Positions 1-7,351 of a DNA stretch of 64,000 nt are shown in pieces. A model generated the notes under the pieces. It saw only the letters and a program-made list of their open reading frames with translations, did no database searches and was not told where the DNA came from. This DNA comes from Methylomonas sp. MK1 (GTDB taxonomy: Bacteria > Pseudomonadota > Gammaproteobacteria > Methylococcales > Methylomonadaceae): the NCBI RefSeq assembly GCF_000365425.1, contig NZ_AQOV01000001.1:3100001-3164000 (forward strand), written 5' to 3'. The translations under genes and the position numbers were made by a program. Position 1 is the stretch's first letter. Each line of letters starts with the position of its first letter.

Positions 1-1
1 A

Positions 2-628
2 ATAGCCACGCAGGAACAAACGATCAGCCCACCGGCCAAGAAAGTCTTGCCGCATCCGGCGGTTCCACAAGTCAAGCCGGTCGCCGAAAAATTGCTTACT
101 CAAGCAAAAGCCCCGGTTAAGGTGGTGACGGAACCCGAGCAACCGGTAGAATTACCGGAAGCTGTTGAAGTTCAGGAATCCGCCCCCAAATTATCGCCTG
201 AAGCGCTTCAGCAACAAATCGCTCAACTCGGCGAGCGCATCAGAAATACCCAGCAAAGCGCGCAAGATACTAAGATTAAATTCGTCAACTCGATTAGCAC
301 GCATAAGTATCTAGCGGCGCAATATGTCAAGGATTGGGAGGACAAGGTTGAGCGCACCGGCAATCTGAATTATCCTGAGGCCGCGCGCAAAAAAGGCGTT
401 TCGCAATCCTTGACCATGGATGTGGGGATCAATGCCGACGGCAGTATTTACAGCATGCGCGTCGTCAGATCGTCCGGCAATTCCGCGCTGGATGACGCCG
501 CGAAACGGATTGTGAAGATGAGTGCCCCGTTTGCCGCTTTACCCGATGATTTGTTGAGAGAAGTGAACGTTTTGGTGATTACCAGGGTCTGGAAATTCTC
601 AGACGAAACCGGCATGACTGCCCGCTAG
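2..628 (+). CDS. tonB: Energy transducer TonB-type protein, C-terminal part (5' end outside window)
   Basis: The frame is open to the left edge, so the start and the N-terminal membrane anchor lie upstream. A TTG at 47 is in frame but has no reason to be the start. Visible first is a Pro/Lys/Glu-rich linker (about residues 10-60) typical of the periplasm-spanning part of TonB. A Gln-rich helix follows, then a TonB C-terminal domain with the NYPEAARKKG motif, an SxxMxVxIxxDGxI-like strand and the end motif ITRVWKF. TonB passes proton-motive energy from ExbB/ExbD to outer-membrane receptors. The gene lies 16 bp upstream of yqgE; in Pseudomonas and relatives the same tonB-yqgE-ruvX order is found next to gshB, so gshB may lie just to the left. 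Family call is firm; which receptors it serves cannot be told. Confidence 0.85.
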   Translation: MATQEQTISPPAKKVLPHPAVPQVKPVAEKLLTQAKAPVKVVTEPEQPVELPEAVEVQESAPKLSPEALQQQIAQLGERIRNTQQSAQDTKIKFVNSISTHKYLAAQYVKDWEDKVERTGNLNYPEAARKKGVSQSLTMDVGINADGSIYSMRVVRSSGNSALDDAAKRIVKMSAPFAALPDDLLREVNVLVITRVWKFSDETGMTAR

Positions 629-644
629 CCCATACAGCACTCCA

Positions 645-1211
645 ATGACAGACGTTACTTATTTAAATAACCAGTTTTTGATTGCGATGCCCGGCTTGGC
701 CGATCCGCATTTTTTTCACACGGTGACATACCTGTGCCAGCACAACGAAGAAGGTGCGCTCGGCATCGTCATCAACCGACCGACCGGCATGAAGTTACGC
801 GATATTTTCGAGCAAATGGGGATTAAAACCGAGCTGGAAAATGTGTTGGAAACCCCGGTGTTCGCCGGCGGCCCGGTACAGCAGGAACGCGGCTTTGTGA
901 TTCACGATGCCTGCGAACAGCGCTGGGATTCCAGCATCAGCACGGCCGAGAATATCACCCTCACCAGTTCCCGCGACATTCTGGAGGCTATCGCCGAAGG
1001 CAAAGGTCCCAACCATTATTTGATCGCGTTAGGTTACGCCGGCTGGGGTAGCGGGCAACTAGAGAAAGAAATGGTCGAAAACGCCTGGCTGAACACGCCG
1101 TGCGGTGAAGAGATACTCTACGAAACGCCGATCAGCCAGCGCTGGAATGCGGCGGCGGGACAGTTGGGTATCGATATTAATCGTCTGACCACGCCGGCAG
1201 GTCATGGTTAA
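645..1211 (+). CDS. yqgE: YqgE/AlgH family protein (UPF0301)
   Basis: A 188-residue protein, the usual length for the family. The N-terminus (LNNQFLIAMPGLADPHF), the GALGIVINRP block and the GGPVQQERGF block are the classic YqgE/AlgH signatures, and the IALGYAGWGSGQLEKE segment near residues 126-142 is also conserved. No signal peptide or membrane segment is seen, so it should be cytosolic. Biochemical function is not established; AlgH was linked to alginate regulation in Pseudomonas. Its stop overlaps the start of ruvX by 8 bp, so the two are probably translated together. The overlap and the position after tonB match the common proteobacterial order. Confidence 0.95.
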   Translation: MTDVTYLNNQFLIAMPGLADPHFFHTVTYLCQHNEEGALGIVINRPTGMKLRDIFEQMGIKTELENVLETPVFAGGPVQQERGFVIHDACEQRWDSSISTAENITLTSSRDILEAIAEGKGPNHYLIALGYAGWGSGQLEKEMVENAWLNTPCGEEILYETPISQRWNAAAGQLGIDINRLTTPAGHG

Positions 1212-1650
1212 GGTCGATCCGCTGGCGGCAAAATTCAGCAGTGACGCGTATTTAGGGTTTGATTTCGGCAACAAAAAAATTGGGATCGCAGTGGGGCATG
1301 CCGATACCGGCATTGCCAGTCCGCTGCAAACCATCCAGTCGCTTAATCAGGTTCCGGACTGGCATAAAATCGGTCTGTTGATCGCCGAATGGCGGCCCAT
1401 AGGCCTGGTGGTCGGCATTTCCCGGCAACAAGACGGCTCGGATAATATTATTACTCCGCGCATGCAAAAGTTCTGCCGCCAGCTGAATGGTCGTTACAAT
1501 CTGCCGGTGCATCAAATCGATGAAACGCTAACCACGTTCGCAGCCAAACAAATGCTGTTCGACGACCTAAAGGTTAGCGCTGCTAAACTGTGGTCCGTGC
1601 AAGATCAACTGGCCGCTCAGATAATTCTGCAAAGCTGGTTTGATAAGTAA
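1204..1650 (+). CDS. ruvX: RuvX/YqgF, putative Holliday junction resolvase / pre-16S rRNA nuclease
   Basis: A 148-residue RNase H-fold protein. Strand one carries the first acidic residue in LGFDFGNKKIGIAVG, then the VVGISRQQDG block, and DETLTTFAAKQ supplies the second acidic motif near residue 105. Family members process the 5' end of 16S rRNA, and Holliday-junction resolution has also been proposed. The ATG at 1204 sits inside the last codons of yqgE, which implies translational coupling. A 98-bp gap with a weak hairpin plus T-run follows before pyrR, so the yqgE-ruvX unit may end here. Confidence 0.93.
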   Translation: MVKVDPLAAKFSSDAYLGFDFGNKKIGIAVGHADTGIASPLQTIQSLNQVPDWHKIGLLIAEWRPIGLVVGISRQQDGSDNIITPRMQKFCRQLNGRYNLPVHQIDETLTTFAAKQMLFDDLKVSAAKLWSVQDQLAAQIILQSWFDK

Positions 1651-1670
1651 AAGACGAAAACGGTTCTACG

Positions 1671-1708
1671 GCCAAGCAGCCCTTTATCCTGTCGCTTTTG
1701 GCTTTTTT
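1671..1708 (+). terminator. Weak candidate terminator after ruvX
   Basis: GCCAA (1671-1675) can pair with TTGGC (1698-1702), followed at once by six T. The stem is short and its inner part pairs badly. It lies 20 bp after the ruvX stop and 40 bp before pyrR, so partial termination between the two units is plausible but not shown. Confidence 0.35.
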
Positions 1709-1748
1709 CCAATTTCTATAACAATAACAAGATCCCCCTGTAACTGCC

Positions 1749-2270
1749 ATGCCAATCGCCACTCTCAACATCGATATCCTGCTCGACACTCTGGAAGCCG
1801 CGATTCGTCGGCAAATTAGCGAGCGCAATCTGCATAATCCGTTGCTGATCGGTATACACAGCGGTGGGGCCTGGATCGCACGCCATATGCATCAGCGCTT
1901 GGGCATGGGCGAACCCTTGGGCATGCTGGACATCACCTTTTATCGCGACGATTTTTCACAAATCGGCATGCATCCCAAGGTCAAGACCAGCCAACTGCCA
2001 CCGCACTTGGAAGGCCGCGACATCATCTTGATCGACGATGTGTTTTACACCGGCCGCACCATCCGCGCCGCGCTGAACGAGATTTTCGATTACGGCCGTC
2101 CTAACCAAGTGGTACTGGCGGTATTGATCGAACGCAACGGCCGGCAGATTCCGCTGCAACCGGATTGTCATGGCATCCGTATCGATCTGGCCGGCAACCA
2201 ACGCATCAAACTCACCGGCCCCGATCCATTGGGTATCGAGATTCAATCCCCGCAAGTGGTGGCGGCATGA
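1749..2270 (+). CDS. pyrR: PyrR bifunctional regulator / uracil phosphoribosyltransferase
   Basis: A 173-residue type I phosphoribosyltransferase. The PRPP loop is clear in [17 protein letters not shown] (about residues 94-110), preceded by the [10 protein letters not shown] block and followed by [14 protein letters not shown]. In Gram-positives PyrR binds mRNA to attenuate pyr genes; in gammaproteobacteria with this order it sits in front of pyrB-pyrC', where its regulatory role is less clear. I see no convincing anti-terminator/terminator pair in the leader. The TGA stop overlaps the pyrB ATG (ATGA), which argues for coupled synthesis. Confidence 0.95.
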   Translation: MPIATLNIDILLDTLEAAIRRQISERNLHNPLLIGIHSGGAWIARHMHQRLGMGEPLGMLDITFYRDDFSQIGMHPKVKTSQLPPHLEGRDIILIDDVFYTGRTIRAALNEIFDYGRPNQVVLAVLIERNGRQIPLQPDCHGIRIDLAGNQRIKLTGPDPLGIEIQSPQVVAA

Positions 2271-3232
2271 CCCGACATATTCAGCTTACCGAACAGGGTA
2301 AGCTCAAGCATTTTCTGACGATCGAAGGCCTGGATAAGCAGCTGTTGACCGAGATTCTGGATACCGCCGAATCGTTTGCCGGCATGTCCGAACATCAGGT
2401 CAAAAAAGTGCCCTTGCTGCGTGGCAAGACCATCGTCAACCTGTTTTTTGAGAACAGCACCCGCACCCGTACCACCTTCGAACTAGCCGCCACCCGGCTG
2501 TCGGCGGACGTACTGAGCATGAATATCGCCACGTCCGCGACCTCCAAGGGCGAAAGCTTGCTGGATACCATTCATAACCTGGAAGCGATGCATGTGGATA
2601 TGTTTGTGGTCCGCCATGCCCTCAGTGGCGCCGCGCATTTCATCGCCCAACACACCGCGCCGCATATCAGCGTGATTAACGCCGGCGACGGCCAACATGC
2701 CCACCCGACCCAAGCCATGTTGGACATGTTCACGATCCGTCAGCATAAAAAGCAATTCGAAGGCCTGAAAGTCGCTATCGTCGGCGACATCCTGCATTCG
2801 CGGGTGGCGCGGTCGCAGATTCTGGCTTTAAACACCTTGGGTGTTGCCGAAGTCCGAGTGATCGCCCCAAAGACTTTGCTACCGGCGCAAGTCAAAAGCA
2901 TGGGCGTGATACCCATGCACGACATGGACGAAGGGTTGGATGATGTGGATGTGGTCATCATGCTACGTTTGCAAAAAGAGCGAATGAATTCGGCGTTTTT
3001 GCCCAGCGAAAGTGAGTTCTTCCGCTGCTTTGGTTTGACAGAAGCCAAGCTTAAACGCGCCAAAGCCGATGCCATTGTCATGCATCCCGGCCCCATCAAC
3101 CGGGGCGTGGAAATTGCCTCCAGCGTCGCCGACGGCCCGCAATCAGTAATCTTGCAGCAAGTCAGTAATGGCGTGGCAGTCCGTATGGCGATCATGTCGA
3201 TGGCGATGCACAGTCAGGGAGGTGCGGCATGA
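2267..3232 (+). CDS. pyrB: Aspartate carbamoyltransferase catalytic subunit
   Basis: A 321-residue ATCase, first committed step of pyrimidine synthesis (carbamoyl phosphate plus aspartate to carbamoyl aspartate). The carbamoyl-phosphate loop [17 protein letters not shown] lies near residues 53-70, HPTQAMLDM near 145 and [12 protein letters not shown] near 275. The frame is open further upstream, but the ATG at 2267 gives the standard N-terminus and an ATGA overlap with pyrR. No pyrI regulatory subunit is nearby; the partner is the inactive-type PyrC' downstream, as in the Pseudomonas holoenzyme. Its stop again forms an ATGA, here with a 25-codon mini-ORF. Confidence 0.96.
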   Translation: MTRHIQLTEQGKLKHFLTIEGLDKQLLTEILDTAESFAGMSEHQVKKVPLLRGKTIVNLFFENSTRTRTTFELAATRLSADVLSMNIATSATSKGESLLDTIHNLEAMHVDMFVVRHALSGAAHFIAQHTAPHISVINAGDGQHAHPTQAMLDMFTIRQHKKQFEGLKVAIVGDILHSRVARSQILALNTLGVAEVRVIAPKTLLPAQVKSMGVIPMHDMDEGLDDVDVVIMLRLQKERMNSAFLPSESEFFRCFGLTEAKLKRAKADAIVMHPGPINRGVEIASSVADGPQSVILQQVSNGVAVRMAIMSMAMHSQGGAA

Positions 3233-3306
3233 CAAAATTACAGGATAGTAATTTTGCACCGCCAACGGCGGCCCGTAAGGGTGACGCACACGGAGGTGTG
3301 GCATGA
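3229..3306 (+). CDS. 25-codon mini-ORF coupled between pyrB and pyrC'
   Basis: An ATG at 3229 overlaps the pyrB TGA, and the frame runs 25 codons to a TGA at 3304-3306 that overlaps the pyrC' ATG at 3303. The sequence GGAGGTGxGGCATGA occurs at both junctions (3218-3232 and 3292-3306, 14 of 15 bases identical). Each copy supplies a Shine-Dalgarno sequence inside the preceding frame. The peptide starts MTKLQDSNF and is Ala/Gly-rich after that, with no recognisable domain. It may be a real coupling peptide or simply an in-frame 74-bp insertion or duplication that kept reinitiation intact. Confidence 0.4.
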   Translation: MTKLQDSNFAPPTAARKGDAHGGVA

Positions 3307-4586
3307 GTAAAATACTGATTAAAAACGGCCATGTCGTCGATCCGGCCAATAACATCGACGCCATCGGCTCGGTCTGCATCGCCGACGGCAAGATCATCTC
3401 GGTATTGGAGCAAGCCGCCGATTTCACGCCCGAGCAAATAATCGACGCCAGCGGTCAGATCGTTTGCCCCGGCTTCGTCGACCTGAGCGTGCGCTTGCGC
3501 GAACCCGGTCATACCCAAAAAGGCAGTATCCTCAGCGAAACCCGTGCGGCTCTGAGCGCCGGCGTTACCTCGCTATGCCTGCCGCCCGATACCAAGCCTT
3601 GCATCGATAGTCCGGCGGTAGTCGAGTTTATCAAGGACAAGGCCGAAAAAGCCGACTACCCGCAAATCCACAGCATAGGCGCATTGACACAGCGCCTTGC
3701 CGGCAGTGAACTGAGCGCGATGTTCGCGTTGAAGCAGGCCGGCTGTATCGCCGTCAGCAATGCCAGCGAACCGCTCGGCAATCTGTTGATATTGCGGCGG
3801 GCAATGGAATATGCCGCCACTCACGACTTGTTGTTGATGTATCGCGCTAATGAACCCGCCTTATCCGGCAAGGGCTGTGCCCACGAAGGCGCGGTGGCCA
3901 GTCGTTACGGTTTGCCAGGCATCCCGGAAGCCGCCGAATCCATTGCCTTGGCGCAATGTCTGGAGCTGGCGGAGTTGACCGGTTGCCGAGTACATATTAG
4001 TCAAATCAGCTGCAAACAATCGGTGATTAAATTGCAGCAGGCCAAGAAATACGGCCTGAATGTGACGGCCGACGTGGCGATTCATCAGTTGCATTTAACC
4101 GAAGACCACATTACTCCGTTCGACAGCAATTATCACGTGCTGCCGCCGCTACGCAGTGCCATTGACCGTCAATATTTACGCGAAGGGCTGGTCAACGGCA
4201 CTATCGATGCGATTTGCTCCGATCACCAACCGCACGATCTGGATGCCAAACTAGGCGCATTTCCGGAAACCGAAGCGGGCGTTGCCGCGCTTGAAACCCT
4301 GTTGCCGTTGACGCTGGCGTTAACCCAGCAACATCGCATCGGTTTGTCGCAAGCCATCGCCAACCTGACCTGCAAGCCGGCACAAATTTTGGGTCTTGCT
4401 AGCGGCGTATTAACGCCGGGTTCTGCGGCCGATGTGTGTATTTTCGATCCGCAAGCCAGCTGGCAGGTTAACCGCGACAACTGGCTTAGCGCCGGTTGCA
4501 ATACGCCGTATTGGCAACAGACCTTGAGCGGGCGCGTGACTCATACCTTGCTCGCCGGTAATCTTACTTATCGTTTGGCGGATTAA
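3303..4586 (+). CDS. pyrC': Dihydroorotase-like PyrC' (probably non-catalytic ATCase partner)
   Basis: A 427-residue amidohydrolase-fold protein with clear dihydroorotase ancestry (PGFVDLSVRLREPGHTQKG, RVHISQIS, CSDHQPHD). The metal-binding HxH of active enzymes (DxHxHLREPG) reads SVR here. The later His of the HCED-type block is also gone (YRANEPAL), although the SDHQPH site is kept. Loss of HxH is the mark of the Pseudomonas-type PyrC', which holds PyrB in a dodecamer without catalysis. By that comparison a separate active dihydroorotase should exist elsewhere in the genome. The gene is coupled to pyrB through the mini-ORF. Loss of the HxH is seen directly; the structural role is inferred from the family. 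Confidence 0.9.
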   Translation: MSKILIKNGHVVDPANNIDAIGSVCIADGKIISVLEQAADFTPEQIIDASGQIVCPGFVDLSVRLREPGHTQKGSILSETRAALSAGVTSLCLPPDTKPCIDSPAVVEFIKDKAEKADYPQIHSIGALTQRLAGSELSAMFALKQAGCIAVSNASEPLGNLLILRRAMEYAATHDLLLMYRANEPALSGKGCAHEGAVASRYGLPGIPEAAESIALAQCLELAELTGCRVHISQISCKQSVIKLQQAKKYGLNVTADVAIHQLHLTEDHITPFDSNYHVLPPLRSAIDRQYLREGLVNGTIDAICSDHQPHDLDAKLGAFPETEAGVAALETLLPLTLALTQQHRIGLSQAIANLTCKPAQILGLASGVLTPGSAADVCIFDPQASWQVNRDNWLSAGCNTPYWQQTLSGRVTHTLLAGNLTYRLAD

Positions 4587-4657
4587 TCGTGAGCCGGTTC
4601 GGATTCGCCCTTTCATCTCAATGTACGAAGCACCGCGTACTCGTTAAGGAATAAATC

Positions 4658-5362
4658 ATGAGTTGTATCAAAAACCGCCGCGCCGACGGCTCGATGTCGT
4701 CCAGCATCATCGACGACCTGAAAGGCGATCAATCCTGGCGCATTTTTCGCATCATTAGCGAATTTACCGAAGGCTTCGACGAGCTATCCGGTTTGTGCGA
4801 CGCGATTTCGATCTTCGGTTCCGCCCGGTTACCGCCCGAGCATTTTTATTATCAAAAAACCGTGGAACTAGCGGAAATGCTGAGCAAAGAGGGTTTTGCA
4901 GTCATCAGCGGCGGTGGACCTGGCGTGATGGAGGCCGCCAACAAAGGCGCCATCCTGCACGATCAACCGTCCATCGGCTTGAACATCGAATTACCGATGG
5001 AGCAAACGCCCAACCCGTACCAAAATATTTCGCTGAATTTTCGCTATTTTTTCGTGCGTAAAGTGATGTTCGTGCGATATTCGATTGGTTACGTCTGTAT
5101 GCCGGGCGGTTTCGGCACGCTGGACGAGTTCTTTGAGGCCTTGACCTTGATGCAAACCCACAAGATCTATCCGATTCCGTTGGTATTGTTCGGCACCGAT
5201 TTCTGGAGCGGACTGATGGACTGGATGAAAGCCAAGATGATGGAGTACGGCACCATTTCCGAGGAAGATTTGGCGCTGATCACCGTCACCGACGATCCGC
5301 AAAAAGTGGTCGATATCATGGTTGCGCATCGCGAGTGGAAAGATTTGCAGCGCAAAAATTAA
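4658..5362 (+). CDS. LOG family protein (TIGR00730-type, cytokinin riboside 5'-monophosphate phosphoribohydrolase-like)
   Basis: A 234-residue Rossmann-like protein. The LOG signatures are complete: ISGGGPGVMEAANKGA near residue 85 and PGGFGTLDEFFEALT near 147. Family members split nucleoside monophosphates to base plus ribose 5-phosphate; in bacteria the physiological substrate is often unknown. There is an N-terminal extension of about 40 residues before the core fold, seen in one LOG subgroup. The start ATG follows an AAGGA at a good distance. It stands alone between pyrC' and the MoxR operon with 60-70 bp on each side. Confidence 0.9.
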   Translation: MSCIKNRRADGSMSSSIIDDLKGDQSWRIFRIISEFTEGFDELSGLCDAISIFGSARLPPEHFYYQKTVELAEMLSKEGFAVISGGGPGVMEAANKGAILHDQPSIGLNIELPMEQTPNPYQNISLNFRYFFVRKVMFVRYSIGYVCMPGGFGTLDEFFEALTLMQTHKIYPIPLVLFGTDFWSGLMDWMKAKMMEYGTISEEDLALITVTDDPQKVVDIMVAHREWKDLQRKN

Positions 5363-5428
5363 GCGCCCCGCAACTTTCAGGACTCAACTTGGTCACATTT
5401 TTGTTAAACATAAGGATTTTTCATACAC

Positions 5429-6415
5429 ATGACTGCGACAAGTCTTAGCCCCAGCCAAACCGCCTTACAAAATCTCAAAACCCACATCAATACTCAGATC
5501 ATCGGCCAGGAAGTGCTGGTTGAGAGGATGTTGATCGCCCTGCTGGCCGATGGTCATTTGTTGGTGGAAGGTGCGCCGGGTTTGGCGAAAACCCGCGCGA
5601 TCAATGTCCTTAGCCAAGGGATAGAAGCCGATTTTCATCGGGTGCAGTTTACCCCTGACCTGTTGCCGGCCGATTTGACCGGCACCGAAATATACCGGCC
5701 GCAGCAAGGCAGTTTCGAATTTCAGAAAGGCCCGCTATTTCATAATCTGATTCTGGCTGATGAGATCAACCGTGCGCCGGCCAAGGTGCAGGCCGCCTTG
5801 CTGGAAGCGATGGCGGAACGGCAGATTACAGTCGGCAAGGCCACTTATCCGCTGCCGCCCTTGTTCATGGTCATGGCCACGCAAAACCCGATCGAGCAGG
5901 AAGGCACCTACCCCTTGCCGGAAGCGCAACTCGACCGGTTTCTACTACATGTCAAAATCGATTATCCCAACGCCGAGCACGAGCAAGCCATCTTGCATCT
6001 GGCTCGCGCCGAAGCCAAGGGCGCCTTGCAAAACCAGGGCGGCGCACAACCAAAAGTCAGCCAGCAAGCTTTATTCGCGGCGCGCGGCGAAGTGCTGGAG
6101 TTATATCTGGCCGACAGTTTGGAACAGTATCTACTGCAAATCGTGCTGGCGACCCGTAATCCCGGGGTTTATGGTCAGGATTTGGCCGGCTGGATTCAAT
6201 ACGGCGCCAGCCCGCGCGCCAGCATTGCCCTGGACCGCTGCGCGCGCGCCAAGGCCTGGTTGCAACAGCGCGATTTTGTCGATCCGGGCGATATTCAGGA
6301 TATGGCTTACGATGTGTTGCGCCACCGTCTGATTCTGTCTTACGAAGCGGAAGCGGAAGGCATTAGCAGCGATTACGTGATCAAAGAACTGATAGCCAGA
6401 ATTGCCGTCCCCTAA
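5429..6415 (+). CDS. moxR: MoxR-family AAA+ ATPase
   Basis: A 328-residue AAA+ protein with Walker A GAPGLAKT (near residue 50), Walker B LILADEINRAPAKVQ (near 112), sensor 1 ATQNPIEQEGTYPLPEAQ and the C-terminal lid. MoxR ATPases act as chaperones with vWA-domain partners, assembling or activating enzyme complexes; in methylotrophs the name comes from methanol dehydrogenase maturation. Its stop touches the DUF58 start (no gap). It opens a long operon of Bat-type genes that includes two vWA proteins, its expected partners. Confidence 0.95.
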   Translation: MTATSLSPSQTALQNLKTHINTQIIGQEVLVERMLIALLADGHLLVEGAPGLAKTRAINVLSQGIEADFHRVQFTPDLLPADLTGTEIYRPQQGSFEFQKGPLFHNLILADEINRAPAKVQAALLEAMAERQITVGKATYPLPPLFMVMATQNPIEQEGTYPLPEAQLDRFLLHVKIDYPNAEHEQAILHLARAEAKGALQNQGGAQPKVSQQALFAARGEVLELYLADSLEQYLLQIVLATRNPGVYGQDLAGWIQYGASPRASIALDRCARAKAWLQQRDFVDPGDIQDMAYDVLRHRLILSYEAEAEGISSDYVIKELIARIAVP

Positions 6416-7333
6416 ATGACTAAATCGCCAGCGACCGACAACCCCCGGGTTACGGTCACTCTCAAAGCCTTGGTGGATCTGGCCAAACCGGCCGGCATGC
6501 TCAGCCTAGGACACGCCAATATCCGCGCGGCGCAAAGCGGTAATTATCTGTCGCATCTGAAGGGGCGCGGCATGGCTTTCGACGAAACGCGGCTCTATCA
6601 ACCGGGCGATGATGTGCGGCGTATCGACTGGCGCGTGACAGCCCGCACCGATAAGCCACACAGCAAAATTTTCAAGGAAGAACGCGAACGCCCAATGTTC
6701 ATCGCGGTGGATTACCGGGCAACCATGGCATTTGCCACGCGCGGCGTGTTCAAGTCCGTGCAGGCAGCCCGCTTGGCCGGTTTGCTGGCTTGGGCGGCGC
6801 TGAAGCAAGGCGACCGCATAGGCGGGCAGATTTTCAGCGATGACGGTTGCCAGGAATTGAAACCGCAAACCGGCAAACCGGCGCTGTTAAGATTTTTGAA
6901 TGCTCTGGTCAACCCGGACTATAACGGCGCAGCCGTGGTCAATCTGGCGCAACCTTTAGCCAGATTGCTGCATCATGCCCGACCCGGCAGTCGGGTTTAT
7001 ATCCTCAGCGATTTTCGCGGGATGAATAGTGCGGCCGAAAACCATCTGGCCAATTTGGCCCGGCATTGCGAAGTGGTGTTGGTGCATATCGCCGATCCGC
7101 TGGAGAGCAGTTTGCCGACCCAAGGCCGCTACCGCTTTACCGACGGCTGGCGCGAAGTGCTGATCGATAGCGGTGACAAACAGCGTCTACAAGCCTATCG
7201 GCAACGTTTTCAGGATCGGCAGGAGTATCTGCAAAAGCTGGCCAATAAACTGCGTCTGACCTTGATACCCTGCACGACCCAGCAAGCGCCTTTGGACGCA
7301 TTGAACGGCACCCGCGCGCATCCGGCGGCCTAA
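6416..7333 (+). CDS. DUF58 domain-containing protein (MoxR-associated)
   Basis: A 305-residue cytosolic protein carrying the DUF58 hallmark YQPGDDVRRIDWRVTAR (about residues 61-77) and the following KIFKEERERPMF. The C-terminal half has a vWA-like fold with VYILSDFRG. The start ATG directly follows the moxR TAA, so translation should be coupled. The MoxR/DUF58 pair is the conserved start of Bat-type operons in many bacteria. Exact molecular function is not established. Confidence 0.92.
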   Translation: MTKSPATDNPRVTVTLKALVDLAKPAGMLSLGHANIRAAQSGNYLSHLKGRGMAFDETRLYQPGDDVRRIDWRVTARTDKPHSKIFKEERERPMFIAVDYRATMAFATRGVFKSVQAARLAGLLAWAALKQGDRIGGQIFSDDGCQELKPQTGKPALLRFLNALVNPDYNGAAVVNLAQPLARLLHHARPGSRVYILSDFRGMNSAAENHLANLARHCEVVLVHIADPLESSLPTQGRYRFTDGWREVLIDSGDKQRLQAYRQRFQDRQEYLQKLANKLRLTLIPCTTQQAPLDALNGTRAHPAA

Positions 7334-7351
7334 AAAGTTCTCAATCAGGCC

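Noticed and set aside
1651..1748. PyrR-type attenuator in the pyrR leader
   Set aside because: Only one weak hairpin with a T-run is seen, no alternative anti-terminator pairing; better explained as a weak ruvX terminator.
5760..6332. 190-codon plus-strand frame inside moxR
   Set aside because: Arg/Pro/Trp-rich out-of-frame shadow of the GC-rich moxR coding sequence.
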